From positions 1 through 23,022 of the forward strand of contig JAKASI010000015.1 in assembly GCA_021828185.1 (NCBI GenBank): a stretch of 23,022 nt of DNA, written 5' to 3'. The notes beneath the pieces are model-generated. The model saw nothing but the letters and a program-made list of their open reading frames with translations. It made no database searches and was not told the origin of the DNA. Source of the DNA: an archaeon. GTDB lineage: Archaea; Thermoproteota; Nitrososphaeria; Nitrososphaerales; UBA183. This document shows positions 1 through 6,838 of this stretch, piece after piece. The translations under genes were made by a program, and so were the position numbers. Each line of letters opens with the position of its first letter. The first letter of the stretch is position 1.

Positions 1-74
1 TAGCCCGGCTAGGATTCGAACCTAGGTCGCCGGCTCCAAAGGCCAGCATCCTTGACCAACTAGACGACCGGGCT
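1..74 (-). tRNA. tRNA-Gln (anticodon TTG), no intron
   Basis: The reverse complement folds into a full cloverleaf. The acceptor stem is AGCCCGG with CCGGGCT and discriminator A. The anticodon stem is CTGGC/GCCGG around the loop CTTTGGA, which gives anticodon TTG. The T-arm is CTAGG/CCTAG around TTCGAAT, and the variable loop has four bases. No CCA is encoded. A TATA-like element lies about 29 nt upstream, inside the end of the neighbouring gene. Confidence 0.93.
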
Positions 75-97
75 GCAGCAGGACGCAGGGAGAATGG

Positions 98-107
98 GGA
101 TTTTAGG
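98..107 (-). promoter_or_regulatory. TATA-like element of tRNA-Gln
   Basis: Read on the minus strand, CCTAAAATCC is centred about 28-29 nt before the 5' end of the tRNA, the usual archaeal spacing. It overlaps the stop codon (103-105) of the upstream DUF354 gene, so the two units are packed end to end. Confidence 0.5.
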
Positions 108-1173
108 GTTGAACCGCGGCCCTGGCGATATAGCGTGAGATTTTCGGGACCGGGTCCTCCATGGAACCCAGGACGCGCCTCGCCTTTTTCGCATACTTCC
201 CCCTGAACGGGTCGGCTAGGAAGCGCTTTGCCTGTGACAGGAGAGCGGAAGGGGTCAGTGCCCTCCCCAGGAGCCCGACCGACTGGAGGTAGCGGTCGGT
301 ATAGAGGCTGCCCTGGAAGGCGGAGATGGTCGGCACTCCCATGAGCGCCGCTTCGGCATTCATGGTACCCCCCATGCCGACGAAGAGGTCCGTCTCGGCC
401 AGGAGGTCGTGTCCGCCTACCACCTGATCAGGCACGATCAATTTGGACCCGAACTTGGAACGCACCTCCTTCACCTGATAGTCGTACCGGCAGAGAGCCA
501 CCAGGTTGGCGTCTGGGAAGGCACCCAGGAGCGACTCGAGGAGCGTGTCCACCCACTCCATCCTCGCTTTAGCAAGATAGGGAGCGTCGCTCTCCTGCAC
601 GCGGACCGTGATGGTCTTCCTGCCGGGGTCGAGGTCCGGGACCGGGCCTGGGACCGGTTCGCGCTTCAACCAGGCCGCCGGGTCGAGAGCGCGATAGGTC
701 GTGATCTGGGCCCTTCGAAGCCCGAAGGGCTCCCACGCCCGGTAAGGTATGACCCAAGGGCAGAGCAGGTGAAAGCTCAGTGGGAGCGAGAGTCTCCCGG
801 CCACCTCGGAGTGAGGAGAGTCGTTCACCGCCAGGTGCCTGACCCCGAGCCCGAAGGCGACCCGGGCGCACACCGCGGAGGCGACCGAGACCGCAACTTG
901 CGGGTCGAACTCCTTGACCAATGGTATCAGTTCTGCCTGGCGTCTGGTGGCAGCCAGGAGCTGGTCCTCTCTGCCCCTCTCTCCTCTGTCGCCGACGTAC
1001 TGCAGCTTGAGGCCCGCCCTTTCCGCCAGCGGCCCGACTTCGCGGTATCTCCGAGACGTGGCGAGGACTTCGGCCCCTGAGCGTCTCAGGCTCTCGATGA
1101 CCGGATTGAAGAAGAGCACCTGCTTCGGCGTCAGAAGATCGAACCAGGCGCGCAATCTGGGCTCCTCGCGCAT
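103..1173 (-). CDS. DUF354 family protein (glycosyltransferase/2-epimerase-like)
   Basis: This 356-residue protein starts at ATG 1173. Its N-terminus (FDLLTPKQVLFFNPVIESL) matches the usual opening of DUF354 proteins, which have the two-domain GT-B fold shared by MurG-type glycosyltransferases and UDP-GlcNAc 2-epimerases. The C-terminal half has GMGGTMNAEA, resembling the nucleotide-sugar-binding loop of that superfamily. No membrane segment is obvious, so it is probably cytosolic. It is divergent from a nucleotide-sugar dehydrogenase-like gene and lies near WbpB- and WbpD-like genes, which suggests a role in surface-sugar synthesis. Whether it is a 2-epimerase or a transferase cannot be decided here. 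A TTG at 1155 is an alternative start; no strong promoter favours either. Confidence 0.8.
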   Translation of the reverse strand: MREEPRLRAWFDLLTPKQVLFFNPVIESLRRSGAEVLATSRRYREVGPLAERAGLKLQYVGDRGERGREDQLLAATRRQAELIPLVKEFDPQVAVSVASAVCARVAFGLGVRHLAVNDSPHSEVAGRLSLPLSFHLLCPWVIPYRAWEPFGLRRAQITTYRALDPAAWLKREPVPGPVPDLDPGRKTITVRVQESDAPYLAKARMEWVDTLLESLLGAFPDANLVALCRYDYQVKEVRSKFGSKLIVPDQVVGGHDLLAETDLFVGMGGTMNAEAALMGVPTISAFQGSLYTDRYLQSVGLLGRALTPSALLSQAKRFLADPFRGKYAKKARRVLGSMEDPVPKISRYIARAAVQP

Positions 1174-1216
1174 TCCGACCGGGGCAGGCTACTAATCCGT
1201 TTGCCCGCCTTTCAAA

Positions 1217-1224
1217 GTATAATA
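1217..1224 (+). promoter_or_regulatory. TATA-like element, dehydrogenase-like gene
   Basis: GTATAATA is centred about 25 nt before the GTG at 1245. A transcript from it would begin at or next to the start codon, so the mRNA is probably leaderless. This supports the GTG over the later ATG at 1275. Confidence 0.6.
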
Positions 1225-1244
1225 CTAAACAGGCACGGAGCCAG

Positions 1245-2384
1245 GTGGAGATTTTGCCAAAGACCAAGGTCGCGATGTACGGGCTCACAAGCGAGGCGTA
1301 CAAGCTGGCCGCCGACCTGGTCGACCGGGCACAGGTCACCATCGTGGACGAGACCCTGCAGATGGCAATGGACATAGAGCCGGGGTTCCTGAAAGAGAAC
1401 CCGAACCTTCAGGAGGTGATGTCGGGAGAGCCTCTGCTCAGCTTCAAACCCCTGGAGCAGGTGCTGGGGGACGCCCAGGTGATATTCTTCACCCCCAAGC
1501 TCAGGAGACCGACCGACGAGACGCTGACAGAAGCCGGAACGAAGCTCCGGGAACTGGCCAAGTACCTCTCCAAAGGGGTTACCCTGGTCAACTCGCTCCC
1601 CACCGGCCCCGGCGGCAACTCCGAGAACATCATGTTAGCGGAGAAGCAGACGGGACTTCAGATCGGGTCGACGCTGACCTACGCCTACATGCCCCTCAGG
1701 CCGAGAGACCCGAAACCTGCCGTGATCTCTGCCGCCGGCTTGCAGGAGAAGGGGCTGCTCCAGGGGTTGGGTTATGCCCCCAATTCCCAGAACGTATTCT
1801 CCGCCGAGTTGGAGTACGCGTCGGGGGTCATAGAGGCTGCCGTGGCGTCAGTCACAGAGATAGAAATGGCGAGGAGAGCCAGGGAAGCCAAGGTCACCCT
1901 GCAGCGGAGGTCCGAAGTGTACCTCGACGAGTTCTCGAAGTACCTGTACGACCTCAAAGCCATCCAGGCGAGCGAAGAGACCGGCGAGGCGATTTCGTAC
2001 CTCGCAGGAGCCACCCTGAAGAGCTTCGACAACTACGTGAGATACGTCGTAGATGAGACCCGGGAGGTGCTCAAGGAAAAACAGTTGAAAGCCAGCCGGA
2101 CCAAGATCTCCCTCCTCTGGAACCTCGACAGGTACGAGATGCGGGGGGAAAGGCTACAGGTGGCGGAGAGCATACAGCAGAGGCTGAGGGACTACGTGAC
2201 GGACGTAGACATAGTCTCAGGCTCCAGGGTAAGAGGGAACCCCGGAGTCTTCGAGCCGTTGAAGCACAACGTGGTGATCGTCTGCTCGAAGGAGGACCAG
2301 GAATCCTTCAAGGCCATGAAGAAGGGGCTGGGGGAGGCGGAGGTCACCGTCATCTCGGCCACGCCGGCCCTGCGCAGGGATTGA
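1245..2384 (+). CDS. Nucleotide-sugar dehydrogenase-like protein lacking catalytic motifs
   Basis: This 379-residue protein starts at GTG 1245. The layout resembles UDP-glucose/GDP-mannose dehydrogenases: an N-terminal Rossmann-like strand and helix (KVAMYGLTSEAYKLAADL), a second strand at about residues 78-83 (QVIFFTPK), a helical middle region at about 190-290 rich in charged residues, and a C-terminal alpha/beta domain. The dinucleotide loop is YGLTSEA rather than GxGxxG. I find no GGxCLPKD-type active-site motif; the only cysteine is near the C-terminus (CSKEDQ). It is therefore probably a non-catalytic or altered paralogue, perhaps binding a nucleotide sugar or regulating glycan synthesis. 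It is single-gene and leaderless, and is followed convergently by the Rieske operon. Family placement is by overall pattern and is less certain than the motif absence. Confidence 0.6.
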   Translation: MEILPKTKVAMYGLTSEAYKLAADLVDRAQVTIVDETLQMAMDIEPGFLKENPNLQEVMSGEPLLSFKPLEQVLGDAQVIFFTPKLRRPTDETLTEAGTKLRELAKYLSKGVTLVNSLPTGPGGNSENIMLAEKQTGLQIGSTLTYAYMPLRPRDPKPAVISAAGLQEKGLLQGLGYAPNSQNVFSAELEYASGVIEAAVASVTEIEMARRAREAKVTLQRRSEVYLDEFSKYLYDLKAIQASEETGEAISYLAGATLKSFDNYVRYVVDETREVLKEKQLKASRTKISLLWNLDRYEMRGERLQVAESIQQRLRDYVTDVDIVSGSRVRGNPGVFEPLKHNVVIVCSKEDQESFKAMKKGLGEAEVTVISATPALRRD

Positions 2385-2394
2385 TCTCCCTCTC

Positions 2395-2874
2395 CTAGTT
2401 TATCCTGGCCTGGCTGACGTAGAGCATCCCCCCCATGGTCGTGACGCCGTACTCGGGTAGGGGCAAAGGGGGAGGGCCGCCCTGGACGCTCCCGTTCGAT
2501 GGGCTGAAGGACCCTGCATGGCAAGGGCAGTAGATTGCCGAGCCCGTGAAATTGACGACGCACCCGGCGTGGGTGCACAGGGCGCTGAAGGCGCGCCACT
2601 GGCCTCCGAAGTCGACCAGGATGGAGGACCCGTAGGCGGGGTGATTGAAGTACGCCGAAGTCTTTCCTGCCAACGCGGTCAACGGGGCCACGAACACGTA
2701 CCCCGCGGGCGCCTGCAGCGACCCGCTGGCGGTGGTGCTTATCTGGAGAGAACCAGTTTGAGACTGGTCGGCGAGCTTGGAGAATGCTTCGACGAACCCC
2801 AACACTCCGATGACGCCGAACACCGCCGACATCGCTGCCCTTCTGATGAACTCGCGCCTGTCCAGGGCCCTCAC
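2395..2874 (-). CDS. Tat-exported Rieske [2Fe-2S] protein
   Basis: This 159-residue protein starts at GTG 2874, overlapping the upstream gene by 4 nt (GTGA). The N-terminus has a twin-arginine motif (DRREFIRR, R6-R7) followed by a hydrophobic stretch at about 13-30, so it is probably exported folded and stays anchored. Both Rieske boxes are present. CTHAGC at 100-105 supplies C100 and H102, and CPCHAGSF at 116-123 supplies C116 and H119. C105 and C118 can form the disulfide of high-potential Rieske proteins. Electron transfer outside the membrane is the expected role, with the five-helix His-pair protein encoded just upstream as likely partner. The conserved Pro loop follows box II (GGPPPLPLP). 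Confidence 0.92.
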   Translation of the reverse strand: MRALDRREFIRRAAMSAVFGVIGVLGFVEAFSKLADQSQTGSLQISTTASGSLQAPAGYVFVAPLTALAGKTSAYFNHPAYGSSILVDFGGQWRAFSALCTHAGCVVNFTGSAIYCPCHAGSFSPSNGSVQGGPPPLPLPEYGVTTMGGMLYVSQARIN

Positions 2875-3359
2875 CTCTGTCGCGGGCGAAGCTTCTTCAT
2901 GTTGTAGGCTCCGCTGACGAGCGCGATCGACCCTGCGGCCACCAGCGCAGGGACAGCGACGTAGGAGGGGAAGTTCACACCAGAGGCCGCGGCGTGGACC
3001 ACTACCAGGGCGACCACAGCAACGGCCACAGATCCGTGGAGTAGGAAGGAGTCCCTGTTTCGCTCAAGGAATCCGACGCCAGTGACCCAAAGTAAGATCC
3101 CGAGGATGAAAGCCCCGTAGCCGAGGTCGAGGGGGATTGTGACCGGGAGGTTGAACAAGAGCCCGATGTGGAGGGCGAGGAAGACCAGCGCGACCACTGA
3201 GACGATTACATGAGCGCTCCTGAGAGATTCAGTCCCGCCCATGGACTTCACGAGCCGCGCCCTGAGGGCCATCATGAACGCTGAAAGGCCCACAAACGCA
3301 AGTGCGGCGAACCCAGTGATGTCACCTAGGAAAAGGGCCTGTGCCAACTGACTGGGCAC
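2871..3359 (-). CDS. Five-helix membrane protein, putative di-heme b-type cytochrome
   Basis: This 162-residue protein starts at GTG 3359 and has about five membrane helices (roughly 11-32, 49-69, 80-97, 107-126, 131-150). Helix 2 carries H50 and H64, and helix 4 carries H108 and H122. Each pair is 14 residues apart on one helix. This is the arrangement by which cytochrome b/b6 and ferric-reductase-type proteins hold two stacked b hemes. The protein is much shorter than cytochrome b, lacks its quinol-site helices, and resembles only the four-helix heme core. It sits between a small anchored protein (gap 3 nt) and a Rieske protein (4-nt overlap), so the three are co-translated and probably form one complex. 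Heme binding is inferred from the His pattern only. Confidence 0.75.
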   Translation of the reverse strand: MPSQLAQALFLGDITGFAALAFVGLSAFMMALRARLVKSMGGTESLRSAHVIVSVVALVFLALHIGLLFNLPVTIPLDLGYGAFILGILLWVTGVGFLERNRDSFLLHGSVAVAVVALVVVHAAASGVNFPSYVAVPALVAAGSIALVSGAYNMKKLRPRQR

Positions 3360-3362
3360 CGG

Positions 3363-3590
3363 TTAGCTGTCCAGGGACCCGCCACCGCCGTCGTCCCCGC
3401 CCGTCTGTGAAGCGGGAGGTTGAGACAGCAGGGTGCTGTTCGAGCCTGCGCCGCTCGACCCTGTGACAGGCGGGCCTGCCTGGGGCTGCGCGGGTGAAGA
3501 TAGGAGAGCCGGGTGCACGAAGACGGCGAAGGCGAGGATCCCACCGACCGCCACGAGAGCTGCGAGTGAGATGAGCGAGAGCCTGTGCAT
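3363..3590 (-). CDS. Small membrane-anchored extracytoplasmic protein
   Basis: This 75-residue protein starts at ATG 3590. One hydrophobic segment (about residues 5-31) is followed by a low-complexity tail rich in Pro, Ser, Gly, Gln and Asn, ending in an acidic glycine-rich stretch (GGDDGGGG). It looks like a signal anchor with a flexible external stalk. It is the first gene of the operon, 3 nt before the His-pair membrane protein, and has its own leaderless promoter. I do not recognise a family. A small accessory or assembly subunit of the Rieske/cytochrome unit is the simplest guess. The length and tight spacing make a chance reading frame unlikely. Confidence 0.6.
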   Translation of the reverse strand: MHRLSLISLAALVAVGGILAFAVFVHPALLSSPAQPQAGPPVTGSSGAGSNSTLLSQPPASQTGGDDGGGGSLDS

Positions 3591-3614
3591 TGGGACACAG
3601 AGCGGAGTCGGAAT

Positions 3615-3624
3615 CTATTTAATT
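3615..3624 (-). promoter_or_regulatory. TATA-like element of the Rieske/cytochrome operon
   Basis: On the minus strand AATTAAATAG is centred about 29 nt before the ATG at 3590, consistent with a leaderless transcript covering three genes. Confidence 0.6.
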
Positions 3625-3720
3625 CTAGAATCTTGAACTGCCCACGCGAGCCCCAGGACGGGGTCCAGAAGGTCCCCGGGGCGCCGGGTCTCCCTTGGTG
3701 TGACGTTTTGCGACATTAAC

Positions 3721-3728
3721 CCTATATC
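3721..3728 (+). promoter_or_regulatory. TATA-like element, Gfo/Idh gene
   Basis: CCTATATC is centred about 28 nt before the TTG at 3753. There is no Shine-Dalgarno site. The spacing selects this TTG as a leaderless start. The roughly 90 bases between this box and the divergent operon promoter contain nothing else I can name. Confidence 0.55.
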
Positions 3729-3752
3729 GGAAGGCTTCCGGCCGACGCTCTG

Positions 3753-4691
3753 TTGGTCCGCATCGGCGTGGTCGGCACCGGAGGCTGGGGAAAGAACCAC
3801 GTCCGCGTGCTGAACGAACTGCAGTGCCTCGCTGCCGTGTGCGACACGGATACGCAGCGGGTGGATTCGTTCTCGAAGAATTTCCACGTCCCTGGGTATG
3901 CCTCGATGGACGCCATGCTGAAGAAGGAGAAGCTCGACGCGGTGACTATCTGCACCCCCGCCTCGACCCACTTCCAGATGGCGACCCAGGCTCTGGCCGC
4001 GGGCGTCCACGCGTTCGTCGAGAAACCGATGACCACAACGGTGAAAGACGGAGAGTTGCTGATAGAAGCCGCCAAGAGCGCCAACAGGTTCCTAACTGTA
4101 GGGTTCATCGAGAGGTTCAACCCGCCCATAACGGCGCTGAAGCAGGTAATTTCGGACGGCAAGATGGGGGAACCGATCCTCATGGAGTTCCACAGGGAGA
4201 ACAGGCGGGGACAGAACATAAGCGACGTTGGGATTGTGAAGGACGCCTCGGTCCACGACATCGACACAGCCTGCTGGCTGTTCGGGGAGGTCCCGAAGGT
4301 GGTCTATGCCAGGGTGGGAGCGGTGTACGTACCCCTGGAGCACGAAGACTTCGCTACGATACTGCTGGGATTCTCAGGGCAGAAGACCGCCTTCTTGGTG
4401 ACCAATTGGGTCACTCCCAACCGGGTGAGGACCCTCAGTGCGGTCTTTTCTGGGGGCGTCATCGACGTCGACTTCGTGACCCAGCAGACGAGCATCCATG
4501 AGGGGTCGGCGACGACCGTTCCCACCAGGCCCGTACAAGAACCGTTGAAGCTCGAGCTGAAGGGGTTTGCAGACTCGATAGACGGGAAGAGGCAGCCTCT
4601 AGTGACCGGCAGGGACGGCCTCAACGTGCTCAAGGTCGCCGAAGCGGTGCTGGCCTCCAGCTCAACCGGGACCCCGGTGTACATCGAGTGA
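3753..4691 (+). CDS. Gfo/Idh/MocA oxidoreductase, WbpB/WlbA-like
   Basis: This 312-residue protein starts at TTG 3753, and the Rossmann strand begins immediately (VRIGVVGTGGWGKNH). The family catalytic lysine is K91 in the EKP motif (FVEKPMT). The later Asp/His pair is D164 and H168 (DASVHDID). GFIERFNP at about 117-124 is typical of sugar-nucleotide members. WbpB/WlbA enzymes oxidise C3 of UDP-GlcNAc-uronic acid in the route to UDP-2,3-diacetamido sugars. The gene directly following (4-nt gap) is a WbpD/WlbB-like acetyltransferase, which makes that assignment more likely than a generic myo-inositol-type dehydrogenase. The matching aminotransferase (WbpE) is not in the window. It should act in the cytosol with bound NAD. 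Confidence 0.83.
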   Translation: MVRIGVVGTGGWGKNHVRVLNELQCLAAVCDTDTQRVDSFSKNFHVPGYASMDAMLKKEKLDAVTICTPASTHFQMATQALAAGVHAFVEKPMTTTVKDGELLIEAAKSANRFLTVGFIERFNPPITALKQVISDGKMGEPILMEFHRENRRGQNISDVGIVKDASVHDIDTACWLFGEVPKVVYARVGAVYVPLEHEDFATILLGFSGQKTAFLVTNWVTPNRVRTLSAVFSGGVIDVDFVTQQTSIHEGSATTVPTRPVQEPLKLELKGFADSIDGKRQPLVTGRDGLNVLKVAEAVLASSSTGTPVYIE

Positions 4692-4695
4692 GAAG

Positions 4696-5181
4696 ATGAA
4701 GGTCACGAACTACGTGTCCCCCGACGCCAAGATCGGGAAGAAGGTCAGGATTTGGCACTTCGCCTATGTGGGCTCGAAGACCGTCATCGGAGACGGCGTC
4801 AAAATCGGCTCTCTGGCGCACGTCGACTACGACGTCAAGATCGGGAGCGGGACCATGATCGAAGGCAGCGCCTACATCCCGCCGATGTCCAGGATCGGAA
4901 AGAACGTGTTCATCGGCCCTGCTGCCGTGCTCACCAACGATCCGTACCCGCCGAGCAAGAAGATGATTGGGGTCACCATTGAAGACGGCGCGGTGATTGG
5001 GGCCAGGGCCGTGCTCAGGGCCGGGGTCACCGTTGGGAAGGGCGCGGTTGTCGCCATGGGAGCCGTGGTCACCAAAGACGTGCCGCCTGGGAAGGTCGTC
5101 ATGGGGGTGCCGGCCAAGGTCGTCTACACGAGGAAACAGTTCGATGCTAAGATGAGGGCCTGGGAGAGCTCCCGATCTTAG
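4696..5181 (+). CDS. Left-handed beta-helix N-acetyltransferase, WbpD/WlbB-like
   Basis: This 161-residue protein starts at ATG 4696, 4 nt after the WbpB-like gene, so the two are one operon. It has repeated hexapeptides (for example IGDGVK, IGSGTM, IGKNVF, IGARAV, VGKGAV) of the trimeric left-handed beta-helix acyltransferases. The NDPYPPSKK segment at about 76-84 matches the NDxYP signature of UDP-2-acetamido-3-amino-glucuronate N-acetyltransferases. The expected reaction is acetyl-CoA-dependent 3-N-acetylation after transamination of the WbpB product. The usual end (MGVPAKVV) is present and is followed by a short charged tail. Its last 35 bases overlap the convergent small membrane gene. 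Confidence 0.87.
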   Translation: MKVTNYVSPDAKIGKKVRIWHFAYVGSKTVIGDGVKIGSLAHVDYDVKIGSGTMIEGSAYIPPMSRIGKNVFIGPAAVLTNDPYPPSKKMIGVTIEDGAVIGARAVLRAGVTVGKGAVVAMGAVVTKDVPPGKVVMGVPAKVVYTRKQFDAKMRAWESSRS

Positions 5182-5398
5182 ACTTCACGTAGAGGTTGGT
5201 AAGCCCGTTCAGCACCAGGAACCAGACCGCGCCTAGAACTAGGATCAGCACCACTTTCAGCAGCGCGAACGAAGTATACTCCGTAGGGGAGTGCGGTATC
5301 GGCCCCAGCGGGACCACCAGTATGAAGAAGACGTAGGTCTCGGCGATTATCAGAAGGAAGGCGACAGTCTCAATCAGGAGGAGGGGAAGGAGCTTCAT
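5147..5398 (-). CDS. Small two-helix membrane protein downstream of GlcNAc-1-P transferase
   Basis: This 83-residue protein starts at ATG 5398, one base after the transferase stop, so it is almost certainly translated from the same mRNA. Two hydrophobic segments (about 2-30 and 45-68) are joined by a short external or internal loop (GPIPHSPTEYTS). The C-terminal tail is short, basic and Ser/Pro-rich and overlaps the convergent acetyltransferase gene by 35 nt. I do not recognise a family. The position suggests an accessory subunit of the polyprenyl-phosphate sugar transferase, but nothing in the sequence proves interaction. Confidence 0.6.
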   Translation of the reverse strand: MKLLPLLLIETVAFLLIIAETYVFFILVVPLGPIPHSPTEYTSFALLKVVLILVLGAVWFLVLNGLTNLYVKSKIGSSPRPSS

Positions 5399-5399
5399 G

Positions 5400-6434
5400 C
5401 TAGTACACCCAGGTGAGGACCGAAATGGCCACGGAGAACAGGCTGGCCGCCGCGGTCAGGATGACGATGTCTCTGACCAATTCCTTCTCCGAGAGCGGCG
5501 ATGCGAGCAGCACCAGGCGCACCAGTGTGTTTGGAGCGTCCTTGTCGGTCGAAGCGTGCAGCAGACCATCTTGGCCGACGAAGGTGGGCCGTGACGCCAT
5601 CTTCCGCCGTTCGACGAACCCCCTGACGCTGGACAGAGTGTAGAAGGAATTCAGGATTGCTGGAACTATGGCGATCATGGCAGCTATCTCCACCCCGCTG
5701 GTGATTGCGAGCCCCGCGAACATCGCCCCGAACATCAGGCTCCCGCTGTCGCCGTCGAAGGCCCTCGCCGGGTACCTGTTGTAGACGAGGAAGCCGGCTG
5801 ACACGGCGACCAGAGGAAGGACGGAAGCGACCTTCGCCGATGAGGAGGCAGACGTCATGGCTTCGTGAAGGACCACCCCCACCAGGAGGGCGAGCGACGT
5901 GAGGAGTGTGAACCAGGATATCTCCCCGTTGAAGGCGTCCATCATGTTGAAGGCGTTTGTGACCACGGGGAAGGCGATCACTGCGAGCACTGTGTAGATT
6001 ATGAAGTGTGGGCTCGTGTCGCCCAGCAAGGGGAAAGTCAGTGCGGGCCGATACAGCGAGGGCGCGACTGCGACGAACCCGACGAAGCCCAGGCCTGCGA
6101 CCAAGAGCAGGAGAGGCTTCGTCACCCCGCCGAGGACGTAGACGTCGTCGGCGAGCCCTATGGCGAAGGCGACGCCAGCGCCGGCGATCAGGGCCAGAGG
6201 CACGAGCGACCCGTAACCCGCAGCGACGATGAGCTCCCCCGCGAGGATGGCGATGAACAGGATGGGCCCTACGGGCTCGGGGACCTTGGTCGGGGGAGTC
6301 TTGTGGGCGTCATCCGAGACCCAACCCGCCCTGGAAAGATACCGGAGGAACGGCGGGAATGCGAGCAGGAGAAGCACCAAGGGGACCATGAACGAAAGGA
6401 GCAGAAGGCCCGCTTGGATCAGCCATGAGACCAA
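5400..6434 (-). CDS. UDP-GlcNAc:polyprenyl-phosphate GlcNAc-1-P transferase family (MraY/WecA/DPAGT1-like)
   Basis: This polytopic protein of about 344 residues belongs to the polyprenyl-phosphate N-acetylhexosamine-1-P transferase family. Visible motifs are the substrate loop KTPPTKVPEPVG after the first helix, the Mg-binding aspartate pair in GLADDVY (about 96-97), NAFNMMDAFNGE (N163, D166), and FDGDSGS (about 226-232) with the catalytic Asp. About ten membrane helices are expected. It transfers sugar-1-P from a UDP-sugar to dolichyl phosphate, the first step of a lipid-linked N-glycan. I chose TTG 6434 because an AT box lies 30 nt upstream. A longer reading to 6617 would run through the divergent SSB promoter and coding start. 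A small membrane protein follows in the same operon. Confidence 0.88.
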   Translation of the reverse strand: MVSWLIQAGLLLLSFMVPLVLLLLAFPPFLRYLSRAGWVSDDAHKTPPTKVPEPVGPILFIAILAGELIVAAGYGSLVPLALIAGAGVAFAIGLADDVYVLGGVTKPLLLLVAGLGFVGFVAVAPSLYRPALTFPLLGDTSPHFIIYTVLAVIAFPVVTNAFNMMDAFNGEISWFTLLTSLALLVGVVLHEAMTSASSSAKVASVLPLVAVSAGFLVYNRYPARAFDGDSGSLMFGAMFAGLAITSGVEIAAMIAIVPAILNSFYTLSSVRGFVERRKMASRPTFVGQDGLLHASTDKDAPNTLVRLVLLASPLSEKELVRDIVILTAAASLFSVAISVLTWVY

Positions 6435-6459
6435 TTGATGAAAGGCAGCGAATCCTTTC

Positions 6460-6468
6460 TGATTAAAC
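6460..6468 (-). promoter_or_regulatory. TATA-like element, GlcNAc-1-P transferase
   Basis: On the minus strand GTTTAATCA is centred about 30 nt before the TTG at 6434. It supports the short start and a leaderless mRNA. Confidence 0.5.
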
Positions 6469-6498
6469 GGTTTCCAGCCCCCTTTTCGGTGCTTCAAT

Positions 6499-6506
6499 GT
6501 TAAATA
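6499..6506 (+). promoter_or_regulatory. TATA-like element, SSB gene
   Basis: GTTAAATA is centred about 29 nt before the ATG at 6532. The 97-base gap with the divergent transferase gene thus holds two back-to-back promoters. Confidence 0.6.
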
Positions 6507-6531
6507 ATGCCCCCGGGCGACCAGCCCTCGC

Positions 6532-6825
6532 ATGAATGTACGCGACTTGCGCGACGGCATGAGAAGGGTGGACGCCGAAGGCGAGATTGCAGAGATGCAG
6601 GAGCCTAGGACGGTCAACCTGAGGACCGGGGGGGAGGCAAGGGTAGCCGACTGCCAGCTGAAGGACGACAGCGGTCAGATCAAGCTCTCGCTCTGGGACG
6701 ACCAGATTGACCAGGTGAAGGTGGGGTCCAAGGTCAGGGTGACGAACGGATACACCAACAGCTTCAGAGGGGAGTTGCGTCTTAATGTGGGCAAATACGG
6801 TCGTCTCGAAGTATTAGAGCAATAA
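6532..6825 (+). CDS. ssb: Single-OB-fold ssDNA-binding protein, crenarchaeal type
   Basis: This 97-residue protein starts at ATG 6532 with a leaderless promoter. The whole length is one OB fold related to Sulfolobus SSB. The N-terminal lead-in is NVRDLRDGMRRVDAEGEI. The central strands are ADCQLKDDSGQIKLSLWDDQ (about 39-58), with W55 at the place of a base-stacking aromatic, followed by VGSKVRVTNGYTNSFRGEL. Unlike Sulfolobus SSB it has almost no acidic C-terminal tail. It should coat single-stranded DNA in replication and repair, or serve as an RPA-like accessory subunit. It is followed 13 bases later by an unrelated LAGLIDADG gene. Confidence 0.87.
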   Translation: MNVRDLRDGMRRVDAEGEIAEMQEPRTVNLRTGGEARVADCQLKDDSGQIKLSLWDDQIDQVKVGSKVRVTNGYTNSFRGELRLNVGKYGRLEVLEQ

Positions 6826-6838
6826 TCCCAGCTGTAGT

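Noticed and set aside
409..1080. Plus-strand frame antisense to the DUF354 gene
   Set aside because: Typical shadow frame with no promoter or recognisable motif.
5865..6428. Acidic plus-strand frame antisense to the transferase
   Set aside because: Glu/Asp/Gln-rich composition is the mirror of hydrophobic membrane helices on the other strand.
6435..6617. N-terminal extension of the GlcNAc-1-P transferase
   Set aside because: It overlaps the divergent SSB gene and both promoters, and its composition is not membrane-like.
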